41,377 nucleotides of DNA from Alphaproteobacteria bacterium (GCA_017444525.1 JAFSWL010000001.1:1-41377), one strand, 5' to 3'; counted from the stretch's first letter, positions 25,287 to 35,373 are shown. Numbers and translations: made by a program. The notes: a model not told the origin generated them from the sequence alone.

Positions 25287-25624
25287 TTTTTATCCGTCAA
25301 ATCCTTTGCTTCTCCAGTTATATAGCGATTTTTTTCTACCCAAATTATCCCGACTTTAGTCAGAAAAAATGCCAGAACATACAGTAAAATAACGGCAATA
25401 TTGCGATGTCCAATTAAAATCAAAACCCCGAAAAACAACGTTATACGACATAGTGCAACCACTGCATATAGCCTTACTTTGTGCTCCAATTTGCCGTAAT
25501 GATTTATACTCCAACGCAAACTGTAAAAATATATCAGCCCAACTACAACACCGCTCAACAATGCCGCAATCAATCTCCATTCCTCAGCATTCTGCCACAT
25601 CAGTTCCAAATATCCGCTATTCAT
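25283..25624 (-). CDS. atpR: N-ATPase subunit AtpR
   Basis: 113 residues with about three hydrophobic helices and a short charged C-terminus. Small size, position between the AtpI-like gene and atpB, and 8-base overlap with atpQ match AtpR, a membrane protein found only in N-type ATPase operons. In the helices I can see Arg38, Arg51 and Arg60, in keeping with the proposal that AtpR interacts with acidic residues of the c ring. Its identity relies mainly on synteny. Confidence 0.88.
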   Translation of the reverse strand: MNSGYLELMWQNAEEWRLIAALLSGVVVGLIYFYSLRWSINHYGKLEHKVRLYAVVALCRITLFFGVLILIGHRNIAVILLYVLAFFLTKVGIIWVEKNRYITGEAKDLTDKK

Positions 25625-25958
25625 TTTTTTCTCCTTTTTTCAGCGCGTCCATTTTTGCATCTAACTCGGCAATTTTACGATTTTCTATTGCAACCCACAT
25701 ATAAGCATTAAATATTCCCCATACAAACCCTACAAACAAAAAAGACAACCGCCAAGAAAATTTTTGCGGGGCAGTCTCGTCCAAATATCCGCCGAGCCAT
25801 ATTCCCAACAATACCGGTATAATAATCACTCCACCGAGAGAGGCTATCATTCCGAATCCTGAGCGCCAACGTCTGTACGGCCGTTGTTTAAGTAATTCTG
25901 CTTTATAAACCAACTCATCACGCACTTTGGTATTTTGTACTTTTTCAAATTCCACCAT
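25617..25958 (-). CDS. atpQ: N-ATPase subunit AtpQ (AtpI-like)
   Basis: The ATG at 25958 is chosen because the longer frame runs far into atpC. The product is 113 residues. A charged N-terminus is followed by two membrane helices (about 36-56 with GVIIIPVLLGIWLGGYLD, and 69-89) and a charged C-terminal helix, the layout of AtpI/AtpQ proteins. AtpI relatives assist c-ring assembly and may bind Mg2+. The gene overlaps the end of atpC by 14 bases. Confidence 0.85.
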   Translation of the reverse strand: MVEFEKVQNTKVRDELVYKAELLKQRPYRRWRSGFGMIASLGGVIIIPVLLGIWLGGYLDETAPQKFSWRLSFLFVGFVWGIFNAYMWVAIENRKIAELDAKMDALKKGEKNE

Positions 25959-26348
25959 TGAACTCGCCTTTACTGAGTTGTCCAAAGCCGCGAATAATTC
26001 CCAATTCCAAACGAGCCATGGCACTGTTGAACTCTTTTCTGCGCTCATCGGTTTGCTTAAAATCACGGTTGATAACCTCGGTCAGCTCATCAAGAGTGTC
26101 TCCCGTAACTGCATTTTGCACCGTTATTGTTACAGCTGCACCTTTTTTAACAACAATACCGCGATGACAAGCTACATATTTTTCCTCATTTTGTTCAGTA
26201 GTATAAGTAACGATGTTTTCACCCATTGCTGCCGCAAAATCAACGTGTTTAGGCAACAATGTGTAATAGCCGTTCAAAGTTTCGACGGTAATTTTTTTTA
26301 TTTTGCTTTTTAATACTTCTCCCAACGGAGTAAACACCATCAATTTCA

Positions 26349-26349
<1 letters not shown>
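25945..26349 (-). CDS. atpC: N-ATPase epsilon subunit
   Basis: 134 residues. The N-terminal beta sandwich is recognisable (VFTPLGEVLKSKIKKITVETLNG..., LPKHVDFAAAM in place of the usual LPGH), and the C-terminal part has helices that could regulate the enzyme. The ATG shares a base with the atpD stop (TGATG). It lies second in the operon, immediately after beta, as in all N-ATPase operons, whereas ordinary F-ATPase operons put epsilon last. Confidence 0.9.
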
Positions 26350-27809
<1,460 letters not shown>

Positions 27810-27839
27810 TCAATCTTACCGAAAAGAATATATTAATTC

Positions 27840-27856
27840 GGTTAACTTAATCTTAA
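27840..27856 (-). promoter_or_regulatory. CtrA-like box upstream of atpD
   Basis: The minus strand reads TTAAGATTAAGTTAACC, a full match to the alphaproteobacterial CtrA consensus TTAA-N7-TTAAC. It is 73 bases or more before the atpD start and just past the mutT stop. In AT-rich DNA such matches occur by chance, so this is only a candidate. Confidence 0.25.
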
Positions 27857-27880
27857 AAAGCAGTGAAAACGACTGTTTTT

Positions 27881-28300
27881 TCAAAGTTGGCGCAATATGG
27901 CCGCAATTATCGGCTTATCAGCCGGTGCAAAATCGTATTGTTTCAATTCACACAGTTCCACCCATTTATATTGTTCATGTTCCAAAACAGCCGGAATATG
28001 TTTGCTTTGACAGGTAGCCCAGAATGCGTGCAAAATAATGGTGCCGAAATCATATTCATATTGCGAATCAATAAAATGTTCGCCGACATTAATTTCCAAC
28101 TGCATTTCTTCCATCAGTTCACGCACCAAACACTCTGGCAAAGTCTCTCCTTTTTCCAGTTTACCTCCGGGGAACTCCCATTTATATTCCAAACTTTTAC
28201 CGTGTTTGCGTTGACCGATAAGTATTTTACCATCGCACATTATTAAACCGGCCGCCACATCACATACCAATTGAGAATTTATTTTTTCCGACATATCCAT
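27881..28300 (-). CDS. mutT: MutT-like Nudix hydrolase (8-oxo-dGTP diphosphatase candidate)
   Basis: The ATG at 28300 follows ACGGAGG with good spacing, giving 139 residues; the longer frame upstream has no such site. The complete Nudix box is present: GKLEKGE...RELMEEMQL, i.e. Gx5Ex7REUxEExxU, within GGKLEKGETLPECLVREL. The N-terminal VAAGLIMCDGKILIGQRKHGK and WEFPGGK match MutT proteins that remove 8-oxo-dGTP. MutT is more likely than other Nudix groups because of this N-terminus and size. It lies 113 bp upstream of the ATPase operon in the same orientation and is divergent from the gene at 28392. Confidence 0.85.
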   Translation of the reverse strand: MDMSEKINSQLVCDVAAGLIMCDGKILIGQRKHGKSLEYKWEFPGGKLEKGETLPECLVRELMEEMQLEINVGEHFIDSQYEYDFGTIILHAFWATCQSKHIPAVLEHEQYKWVELCELKQYDFAPADKPIIAAILRQL

Positions 28301-28312
28301 TTTTCCTCCGTA

Positions 28313-28360
28313 ACACAATACTTTGTAGCATATTGATACCGCTTTGACAACGACTATATA
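28313..28360 (-). promoter_or_regulatory. Divergent promoter region for mutT and the small secreted protein
   Basis: On the minus strand TTGTCA, 17 bases, then TACAAA points at mutT. On the + strand TTGATA, 17 bases, then ATATAT points at the gene at 28392. The two candidates overlap in about 40 bp. Neither has been tested against the genome's own promoter profile. Confidence 0.35.
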
Positions 28361-28391
28361 TGCCATGTTCACAATAATTAAGGAGAATGAC

Positions 28392-28643
28392 ATGAAGAAA
28401 ATTTTTGCACTTTTGGCAGTTGCGCTTATTGGCATTTCCGCCGCCGACTGCATGGCCGGCAATCATGAATATAAAAACACGGAAGAATACAAAAAACTGG
28501 ATAGCGATATGCGCACGGACTTGCAAAGTTGCCTCAGCAATACGTCAATGACCACCAGAGACTGTATTAAACAAACTAAGGAAAAATATAAAGAACAAAA
28601 AAAAGCTATTAAAAAAGAGTATAAGCATAAGATGAAAATGTAA
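28392..28643 (+). CDS. Small secreted Lys-rich protein
   Basis: The ATG at 28392 follows TAAGGAG and begins a typical signal peptide (KKIFALLAVALIGISAADCMAG), giving 83 residues. The in-frame start at 28344 has no ribosome site and would spoil the signal. The mature part is short, with two cysteines (SCLSN and DCIKQ) that could pair, and a strongly basic helical C-terminus alternating Lys, Glu and Tyr. I recognise no family. It is probably periplasmic. Confidence 0.7.
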   Translation: MKKIFALLAVALIGISAADCMAGNHEYKNTEEYKKLDSDMRTDLQSCLSNTSMTTRDCIKQTKEKYKEQKKAIKKEYKHKMKM

Positions 28644-28710
28644 TACTTATTCCTGTATGAAAATATACTACGCAAAATGCAAAGAATTTAGTTATCACTC
28701 GGCTAGCATG

Positions 28711-28841
28711 TTGGCGCAGTGTACAACAAAAAGGTACATAAGCCAAAAAAATCCGGAGAATGGTTCTGATAGAAAAAGAGCGTTTTTCGCGGTGTACAAA
28801 AGAGGTACATAAGAAAAAATCCGGAGAATGAGGTAAATACG
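28711..28841 (+). repeat. 131-bp direct repeat, copy 1 (two compound hairpins)
   Basis: This copy differs from 28853-28983 at a single base. It holds hairpin A1 (28711-28746: TTGGC/GCCAA around TGTAC/GTACA) and hairpin B1 (28783-28818: TTTTTC/GAAAAA around TGTAC/GTACA). Each is followed by ATCCGGAGAATG. Confidence 0.93.
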
Positions 28842-28852
28842 CAGTAAGCGGG

Positions 28853-28983
28853 TTGGCACAGTGTACAACAAAAAGGTACATAAGCCAAAAAAATCCGGAG
28901 AATGGTTCTGATAGAAAAAGAGCGTTTTTCGCGGTGTACAAAAGAGGTACATAAGAAAAAATCCGGAGAATGAGGTAAATACG
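28853..28983 (+). repeat. 131-bp direct repeat, copy 2 (two compound hairpins)
   Basis: Near-identical to copy 1, offset by 142 bp, with an 11-bp spacer between copies. Hairpins A2 (28853-28888) and B2 (28925-28960) repeat the same architecture. Confidence 0.93.
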
Positions 28984-28985
28984 AA

Positions 28986-29035
28986 GGGGGATTTTGATGA
29001 CGTGTACACAAATAGTACACGAAGAAAAATCCCCC
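28986..29035. repeat. Fifth compound hairpin with a different outer stem
   Basis: GGGGGATTTT (28986-28995) pairs perfectly with AAAATCCCCC (29026-29035). Inside, CGTGTAC (29001-29007) pairs with GTACACG (29015-29021) around a 7-base loop. The inner TGTAC/GTACA is the same as in the four hairpins to its left while the outer stem is unrelated. It is the nearest strong hairpin downstream of the kinase gene and may also act as its terminator, though without a classical U-tract. Confidence 0.85.
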
Positions 29036-29107
29036 AAGTAGTTACCCATTATACGGATTTTTGCCTACCATGAGTAGGTGGTGCGACGAATATACTTACT
29101 CAGCCTC

Positions 29108-30463
29108 CTATAAGGGCAAGGTAATGAGTACCCTCAAGCCTCCCATTTCACTATCTGACAACTCTATCGAACCACCATGTGAAACTATCACGTCTTTGGC
29201 AATAGCCAAGCCCAATCCCACACCACCGGTGTCTTTGTTGCGTGAACCGTCAACCCGATAAAATGCCTTAAACACATCATCACGTTTATCCACCGGTATA
29301 CCCGGACCGTTGTCATCAACGCTGAGCATAACATGTTTGTTATCACTGTCCAGCTTAACTGCGATGGTATCACCATAATGAAAAGCGTTTTCGATTATAT
29401 TGGTAAGAGCGCGACGCAGTGCTTGTTCACGTCCCTGCACGGCGCTGACATCGTAGTTGGTGGCAAAACGCACCATCGCATTGGAATTTTTGCGATATTT
29501 ATTAATGATACCAGCAATCATCTCGTTTAAATCAATGAATGTGGATTTTTCTCCACCCTCGCCGCTAACGAATGCCAAATAACCGTCAAGCATTTTTTCC
29601 ATTTCATCAATATCTTGAACAAATTCCCTGTTCTCTTTACTATCCGGCAGCATTGCCATTTGCAATTTCATACGAGTAAGCGGTGTCCGTAAATCATGCG
29701 AAACACCGGCTAACATTTGCGTTCTTTCCGAAATTTGGCGCATAATACGCTCTTTCATTTTAGTAAAGGCCAAGCCGGCACGACGAACTTCTATAGAACC
29801 ATACGGCTTAAACTTGGTATTAATACCTTTACCGAAATCTTCCGCTGCTTCCGCCAGCTGCGAGATGGAACGAGCCTGTACCCGCAAAAACATTGATGCC
29901 ACCACGAACAGTAATAAAGCACTCCCTATCATCCATAACACGAATCCGAAAATCGATGAACTAAAAATATTTTTAGCCGGAGTATTAAAAACATACAAAC
30001 CATGATTGCTGTCAACCAAAACATTAAGATTAGAGTGATGCTCGGTTAAAAATATTTCGGTATTGGCCTGAGGAAACTGTTTTTTGAGAGCATCTTCCAA
30101 ATATTTTGTAACGAAATGATTATTCTTTTTATTTTCGCGCCAAACAGAATGTTTACTGTCATTATCATAAAATGATACATCCAGATTGTACAAAGAAGCT
30201 GCCAGCTGACGAATGTGCTCAAAATCCTCATTGTCATTTTTAAGCTGCATTACGAATGCCATATTATGCGTCAAATTTTCTGACAAGCGGCGACCGACGC
30301 GTTTCCAGTTACCATCCAAAAAGGCATAAATTGAAATTACCTGTACGGCAATCAACGGTATAAAAATCAGCAACATTGTTCGAAAAAACATTGTCTTCGG
30401 CAGAAATTTGCGCTTCAACAAAGTTAAAAAGCCGTCTACTTTTTTAGGAAATCTGATATGCAT
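29108..30463 (-). CDS. EnvZ-type sensor histidine kinase
   Basis: 451 residues. Membrane helix 1 at about 28-49, a periplasmic sensor of ~120 residues, helix 2 at about 168-193, then HAMP. The dimerisation domain has LAGVSHDLRTPLTRMK with phospho-acceptor His256. The ATP-binding domain shows the N box (NIIENAFHYGD), G1 (DDNGPGIP) and G2 (GGVGLGLAIA). The SHDLRTPLTR form is typical of EnvZ-like kinases. The ATG follows TAGGAG, which overlaps the stop codon of the regulator gene, so the pair is translationally linked. The signal sensed is unknown; envelope stress or osmolarity is a guess from the family. Confidence 0.92.
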   Translation of the reverse strand: MHIRFPKKVDGFLTLLKRKFLPKTMFFRTMLLIFIPLIAVQVISIYAFLDGNWKRVGRRLSENLTHNMAFVMQLKNDNEDFEHIRQLAASLYNLDVSFYDNDSKHSVWRENKKNNHFVTKYLEDALKKQFPQANTEIFLTEHHSNLNVLVDSNHGLYVFNTPAKNIFSSSIFGFVLWMIGSALLLFVVASMFLRVQARSISQLAEAAEDFGKGINTKFKPYGSIEVRRAGLAFTKMKERIMRQISERTQMLAGVSHDLRTPLTRMKLQMAMLPDSKENREFVQDIDEMEKMLDGYLAFVSGEGGEKSTFIDLNEMIAGIINKYRKNSNAMVRFATNYDVSAVQGREQALRRALTNIIENAFHYGDTIAVKLDSDNKHVMLSVDDNGPGIPVDKRDDVFKAFYRVDGSRNKDTGGVGLGLAIAKDVIVSHGGSIELSDSEMGGLRVLITLPL

Positions 30464-30472
30464 TTTGTACTC

Positions 30473-31162
30473 CTATTCCGTTAATAACATATAACCTCTA
30501 CCGCGCACTGTCTGCAGATAACGCGGATTTTTACTGTCCGCTTCGATTTTTTTGCGCAATCGTGTAATTTGCACATCAATCGAGCGCGGATTTTGTCCTG
30601 CTCCCAACATTTCCGCCAACCGTTCCCGAGTAAAAATCTGTCCGTTTTTTTGCCCCAAAACACTCAAAATCGATTGTTCTACAGGTGTAATATGGACAAC
30701 TCCTTCATTTTTGCGGCGAAATTCTTTAGTAATCAAATTGTAGGTACAATCCCCCATTTTAAGAAGATTAACCATCTCTTTTTTAGTTTCGGGAACACGG
30801 CGCAAAATATTGTTTATCCGCAAAACCAATTCTTTAGGCTCAAAAGGTTTAGGTAAATAATCATCTGCTCCTGCTTCTAAACCATTTATGCGGTCTTCAG
30901 TTGTACCCATAGCGGTTAACACAATGGCAGGGATATCGCTGACATGACGAAGTTTTTGCAAAAATTCAATACCTGTTTCGTTGGGCATCATAACATCGAC
31001 AATCAACAAATCAAAGTGATACTGCTTAAGAAACATTCGTGCATTTTCGGCATCATAAGCTCCGGTTACGGCAAATCCGTTTTCTTGCAAATAGCGTTGC
31101 AAAAGATTGCGCAATCGCAAATCATCATCTATCACTAAAATATGCGCGCATTCTTTTTGCAT
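30473..31162 (-). CDS. OmpR-family response regulator
   Basis: 229 residues. The receiver domain (about 6-120) has the acidic pair D12/D13, phospho-acceptor D56 in LLIVDVMMP, T83 and K105 (LPKPF). The C-terminal winged helix (about 130-228) ends in the RNPRSIDVQITRLRKKI recognition-helix pattern and RGRGYML of the OmpR/PhoB group. The gene starts 15 bases after pgsA and is directly upstream of its kinase. Targets cannot be read from the window; the beta-barrel gene at 37773 is a reasonable candidate only on general grounds. Confidence 0.93.
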   Translation of the reverse strand: MQKECAHILVIDDDLRLRNLLQRYLQENGFAVTGAYDAENARMFLKQYHFDLLIVDVMMPNETGIEFLQKLRHVSDIPAIVLTAMGTTEDRINGLEAGADDYLPKPFEPKELVLRINNILRRVPETKKEMVNLLKMGDCTYNLITKEFRRKNEGVVHITPVEQSILSVLGQKNGQIFTRERLAEMLGAGQNPRSIDVQITRLRKKIEADSKNPRYLQTVRGRGYMLLTE

Positions 31163-31177
31163 GCCCAGACCTGTTTG

Positions 31178-31837
31178 TTATTTGGCATGTTTTTTGCCGA
31201 TAGGTGCACGTCGTGTTTTCTTCTGTGTTTTTATGGCATCTGCAGGCTTAACTTGCGCGGCATTTTTCTGAGCTTCTTCGGCTTTTACATAATCCAAACT
31301 TTTCTGATAATACTGATATCCTGTAATAAAAGTTAAGACAGCTGCCACCCATAACAGAAATTCCCCCATATAACTCCATCCAATCCACAATTGGCGAAAC
31401 AGCATCATTGACAGTGCGACCATTTGAAAACCTGTTTTCCATTTTGCCAGTTTGGTTACGGGTAATCCGGCATTGACTTCGCGCAGAAATTCACGTAGAC
31501 CCGAAACCAATATCTCACGACACAAAATTACAAATACCGGAACAATCGTATAATCAAACGTATACATATCAGGTTTAGCTAAAATAACAACCAAAGCCGT
31601 TCCAACCAAAAGCTTATCAGCTATCGGATCAAGCAAACGTCCGAATGCCGATGTCTGATTCCATGCACGAGCCAAGTAGCCGTCAAAATAATCGGTAATT
31701 GAAGCGGCAACAAACAATATGGCTGCAAACATAGCCCAAAAGAACGTATTAAATGGCGGAAATTGAAACGCTGAAACAAAAATAAGCGGAATCACTGCAA
31801 TTCGCGATAATGTCAATATGTTAGGTAAATTATACAC
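31178..31837 (-). CDS. pgsA: CDP-diacylglycerol-glycerol-3-phosphate 3-phosphatidyltransferase
   Basis: 219 residues, integral membrane. The complete CDP-alcohol phosphotransferase motif is visible: DYFDGYLAR, eight residues, then GRLLDPIAD. The opening LPNILTLSRIAVIPLI is typical of PgsA, which makes phosphatidylglycerol phosphate, the committed step to PG and cardiolipin. Several hydrophobic helices follow. The C-terminus is a basic tail (KTQKKTRRAPIGKKH) longer than in Escherichia coli. The start is GTG at 31837, preceded by GGGAG. It follows uvrC as in many alphaproteobacteria. Confidence 0.93.
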   Translation of the reverse strand: MYNLPNILTLSRIAVIPLIFVSAFQFPPFNTFFWAMFAAILFVAASITDYFDGYLARAWNQTSAFGRLLDPIADKLLVGTALVVILAKPDMYTFDYTIVPVFVILCREILVSGLREFLREVNAGLPVTKLAKWKTGFQMVALSMMLFRQLWIGWSYMGEFLLWVAAVLTFITGYQYYQKSLDYVKAEEAQKNAAQVKPADAIKTQKKTRRAPIGKKHAK

Positions 31838-31899
31838 AAGAACACTCCCATCAGATTCAAAAAATTAGCATTAATATGATTTTACTATAAACATTTTTT

Positions 31900-33705
31900 T
31901 CAATTATGAAAGTATTTATATATTTTTTCCGCCGTTTTTTTACTGATTCCGGCGACCTTCTGTAAGTCGGAAAGACTGGCTGCTTTTATTTGTTCCGCCG
32001 AACCGAAAAAATTAAGCAAATCACGTTTGCGTTTAGCCCCGATACCATCTATCTCATCCACTACCGATTTAAACATCGATTTGGCGCGTTTTTTACGATG
32101 CGTTCCAATGGCAAAACGATGGGCTTCATCTCGAATATTTTGCATATAAAATGCTATTGGCGATTGAAACGGCAAATCAAAACTTTCCCGTCCCAAAATG
32201 TGATAAAATTCTTTGCCGGCATTGCGTTCCGGACCTTTGGATATGGCAATAATCGTAATACCGCTTAAATCATATTCGGAAAGTGCTTCATGAACTGCAT
32301 GTAACTGCCCCAGACCTCCGTCCAACAAAATCACATCAGGGCGATTTTCCGCACTCATTCGTTCAAAACGGCGTAGCAAAACCTCTTTCATCATGGCAAA
32401 ATCGTCATTGGTATTATCGGTATATTTTATATTGAAAGTGCGGTATGATTTTTTATCGAATCCTTCCGGTGTCGCAACAATCATTGCCCCAACTGCATAA
32501 CTTCCCTGATTATGCGAATTATCATATACTTCAATACGCTGCGGCACTCGTGGTAATGCAAAATACTTTTGCATCTCCGATAAATTGGCTCTAACCGTCG
32601 CATTTTCCGCCAGACGGCGCTCTATCGCAGCAACGGCATTTTCGTATGCACGTTCAATCAATTTAGCTTTATTACCCTTTTTATAATAATTTATCTTAGC
32701 ACCGATTGCTTCCTGCAAAAATTCATTGTTTTCCAATTGCTTTGATACATATATTTCCTTCGGCGGAATATGCTCGGCATAAAAGGTACTCAAAAATCCC
32801 TCTAAAATATCGATTTCACTCATATCAGACGCTTGTTTTGGAAAATATGGTATGTTACCGCAATTCTGCCCCGAACGAATAAAAAATACTTGGATACAAA
32901 CCATATTTTTATGTTTGGCAACCGCTACCGCATCGGCTGACATAATATCGGCATATTCCACGTTATATCCCCCCTGAATACTGCTTAAGGTACGTATTCG
33001 GTCGCGCAAAATAAGAGCTGTTTCATAATCAGTATTTGCGCTGGCCTCTTGCATTTGCAGCGACCATTTTTCTTTCAGTTCACTGTTGCGTCCCTCCAAA
33101 AATGCCACCACTTCATCAACCGTTTTGTGATATTCATCGCGGCTGATTTTGCCTACACAAGGAGCACTGCATCGCTTAATCTGATACAACATGCACGGTC
33201 TGTCCCGATTGGCGAAAACACTATCGCGGCATGAACGCAATTTGAAGGTTTTCTGAATAATGTCCACCACATTGTTAACGGCAGTGGCGCTGGCAAATGG
33301 TCCGAAATATTTGCATTTATCACGGCGAATTCCCCTGCTCTTACGCAAAGCCGGAAAATCTTCCTGCAAATTTATCATTAAATGAGGAAAAGTTTTATCA
33401 TCTTTGAGTAATATATTATATTTCGGTTCCAACTTTTTAATTAAATCATTTTCCATCAGCAGCGCTTGAGCTTCATTTTCAACAATGATAAATTCCATTT
33501 TATCAACCTCTGAAACCATGCGCTTAATATGATCAGGCAACTTATCAAAACGAGTATAGGCTACAATGCGTTTTTTGATGCTTTTGGCTTTTCCGACATA
33601 CAAAACTTTACCGCTTTTATCAAGCATCCGGTATACTCCGGGATTAAGCGGCGCAATTTTGACATATCCTTTGATTACTTCTATCCCATGCTGAATATTT
33701 GTCAT
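31900..33705 (-). CDS. uvrC: Excinuclease ABC subunit C
   Basis: 601 residues, normal length. The N-terminal GIY-YIG nuclease domain (about 15-100) has PGVYRML and VLYVGKAKSIKKR and makes the 3' incision. A Cys cluster (SCRDSVFANRDRPCMLYQIKRCSAPC) matches the family. A UVR domain for UvrB contact follows (about 205-240). The RNase-H-like domain begins at RIEVYDNSHNQG, with the catalytic Asp for the 5' incision, and DVILLDGG carries the next acidic residue. Two helix-hairpin-helix motifs close the protein (IDGIGAKRKRDLL and VAGISKKTAEKIY). The ATG directly follows the recN stop (TGAATG). Confidence 0.96.
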   Translation of the reverse strand: MTNIQHGIEVIKGYVKIAPLNPGVYRMLDKSGKVLYVGKAKSIKKRIVAYTRFDKLPDHIKRMVSEVDKMEFIIVENEAQALLMENDLIKKLEPKYNILLKDDKTFPHLMINLQEDFPALRKSRGIRRDKCKYFGPFASATAVNNVVDIIQKTFKLRSCRDSVFANRDRPCMLYQIKRCSAPCVGKISRDEYHKTVDEVVAFLEGRNSELKEKWSLQMQEASANTDYETALILRDRIRTLSSIQGGYNVEYADIMSADAVAVAKHKNMVCIQVFFIRSGQNCGNIPYFPKQASDMSEIDILEGFLSTFYAEHIPPKEIYVSKQLENNEFLQEAIGAKINYYKKGNKAKLIERAYENAVAAIERRLAENATVRANLSEMQKYFALPRVPQRIEVYDNSHNQGSYAVGAMIVATPEGFDKKSYRTFNIKYTDNTNDDFAMMKEVLLRRFERMSAENRPDVILLDGGLGQLHAVHEALSEYDLSGITIIAISKGPERNAGKEFYHILGRESFDLPFQSPIAFYMQNIRDEAHRFAIGTHRKKRAKSMFKSVVDEIDGIGAKRKRDLLNFFGSAEQIKAASLSDLQKVAGISKKTAEKIYKYFHN

Positions 33706-35373
33706 TCAGGCTCCGATCAAAACTCTGGCGGCGGCACGCGCTTCATCACTTATAACCTCACCGGAAAGCATACGGGCTATTTCTTCCTGTTTTTCAATAT
33801 TAGATAACAAACGCACTGTAGTCACGGTTGTACCGTCAGTTGTAAATTTTTCAACCTTAAAATGATGTTCTCCAAATGCGGCAACCTGCGGTGAATGTGT
33901 TACCACCATAACCTGTTTGACTTTGCCCAGCTTTGCCAGTTTTTCGCCCACCGCTTGCGCCGTAGCACCGCCGATACCGGCATCAACTTCATCAAAAATC
34001 ATGGTTTCCACTGCGCCGACTTGCCCTAAATTTACCTTTAAGGCTAGCATAAACCGAGACAATTCACCGCCGGAGGCTATTTTGCTTAAGTTTCCGAACG
34101 GAGTTCCACTGTTGGTAGAAACCAAAAAGCACACCTCATCGCCGCCACGTTCATTCCATTTATTCTCTTCTTTTAATGTAATCTGCGTCTTAAACTGTGC
34201 CTTTTCCATCTTCAGTGCCGGAAGTTCGGACATCACACCGGCATCCAGACGAGCCGCAGCCTCTTGCCGCATTTGATGCAAATCCTGTGCCTGTTTTTTA
34301 TAATTCTCCCAAGCTTTTGCCTCTTTGGCTTGCAACTCACTTAAATCATTCCTACCGTGTTCCAGACACGCAATTTTAGCCTCCAATTCCCGCCAAACCG
34401 TTGGCAATTCATCGACAGTTGTATGATGTTTGCGCGCCAAATCCTTAAGAGTAAACAAACGTTCTTCCAAAGCGTTTATTTCATCTTGATTTAAATTAAT
34501 TTCATTCAATGAACTTTCTATTTCGCCGGCAGCTTCCTGAGTATTTACCAAAGCCGTATCAAGCATTTCATAAATAGCGGCATATTTATCTTCCGTAACA
34601 GCATTAACTCTTGCCAGCATTGCTTGTGCCTGCCGTAAAAAATCCGGCACTCCCGTTGTTTGGCGATACAGTGCGTTATAAGCTGCTTGCAAGCCTTCAA
34701 TAATTTTTTCCGAATTCATCGCATATCGCCGTTTTTGTTCCAATTCTGCCAATTCGTTTTCCTGCGGTTTAACTTGTGCAAATTCTTTAATCCAATGGAT
34801 TAAATTTTCTTCATTTTCTTGCGCCTCACGCAAAGATTCTTCCGCTTTTTCCCGTTCGTCTCTGGCTATTTTGTAGTCTTCAAACGATTGTTTTACTTTG
34901 CCTATTACAGCCCCGTAATTCCCATACGCATCCAAAACCGTCAAATGAGTTTCCGTATTTAAGAGCCCCTGATTATCAAACTGTCCATGTACTTCGACCA
35001 AGCATCCGCCGATTTCTTTCAGTAATTTCAGAGTTATCGGCTGATCGTTAAAAAAAATTTTTCCGCGCCCGTCTTGTGTCAATGTGCGGCTTATCATAAT
35101 TTCGTCGCCGATATCCAAATCATGTTCATTACACAAATGTTGTAATGTCTCATTCTTTTTTTGACATTCAAATACGGCATTAACGACGAGTTTATCACAT
35201 CCTTGACGAATCATTGCCACATCGGCACGCTGTCCCAACAGAAATCCTAAGGAATCGAGCAAAATAGATTTACCTGCACCGGTCTCTCCGCTCAACACCG
35301 TAAAACCGGAAGATAAATCCAGATCTAATTTATCAATCAAAACAACATTTCTAATTGATAAAGATTTAAGCAT
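33706..35373 (-). CDS. recN: DNA repair ATPase RecN
   Basis: 555 residues, SMC-like. The N-terminal half-ATPase has Walker A GETGAGKS (LSIRNVVLIDKLDLDL precedes it). Long coiled-coil arms occupy about 150-370. The C-terminal half has the signature region LSRFMLALK preceded by ASGGE, Walker B MIFDEVDAGIGG, and a switch histidine in VVTHSPQVAA. RecN gathers broken ends in double-strand break repair. It overlaps bamD by one base (TAATG), so the two are co-translated, as is usual for lpxC-bamD-recN in alphaproteobacteria. Confidence 0.96.
   Translation of the reverse strand: MLKSLSIRNVVLIDKLDLDLSSGFTVLSGETGAGKSILLDSLGFLLGQRADVAMIRQGCDKLVVNAVFECQKKNETLQHLCNEHDLDIGDEIMISRTLTQDGRGKIFFNDQPITLKLLKEIGGCLVEVHGQFDNQGLLNTETHLTVLDAYGNYGAVIGKVKQSFEDYKIARDEREKAEESLREAQENEENLIHWIKEFAQVKPQENELAELEQKRRYAMNSEKIIEGLQAAYNALYRQTTGVPDFLRQAQAMLARVNAVTEDKYAAIYEMLDTALVNTQEAAGEIESSLNEINLNQDEINALEERLFTLKDLARKHHTTVDELPTVWRELEAKIACLEHGRNDLSELQAKEAKAWENYKKQAQDLHQMRQEAAARLDAGVMSELPALKMEKAQFKTQITLKEENKWNERGGDEVCFLVSTNSGTPFGNLSKIASGGELSRFMLALKVNLGQVGAVETMIFDEVDAGIGGATAQAVGEKLAKLGKVKQVMVVTHSPQVAAFGEHHFKVEKFTTDGTTVTTVRLLSNIEKQEEIARMLSGEVISDEARAAARVLIGA

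Larger units (their letters stand above)
28644..29107. other. Intergenic region between convergent genes, filled by the hairpin array
   Basis: No gene is supported. The region separates the small secreted protein (+) from the histidine kinase (-). Open frames on the minus strand here only translate the repeats (Phe/Leu/Ser-rich products with internal duplication) and are rejected. Confidence 0.8.

Noticed and set aside
28711-29035. CRISPR-like array
   Set aside because: Only two 131-bp copies with an 11-bp spacer and internal hairpins of different outer stems; no short repeats with unique 30-40 bp spacers and no cas genes.
28609-29049. Overlapping minus-strand frames rich in Phe, Leu and Ser in the repeat region
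   Set aside because: They simply translate the 131-bp repeats in several frames; no ribosome sites, no family features.
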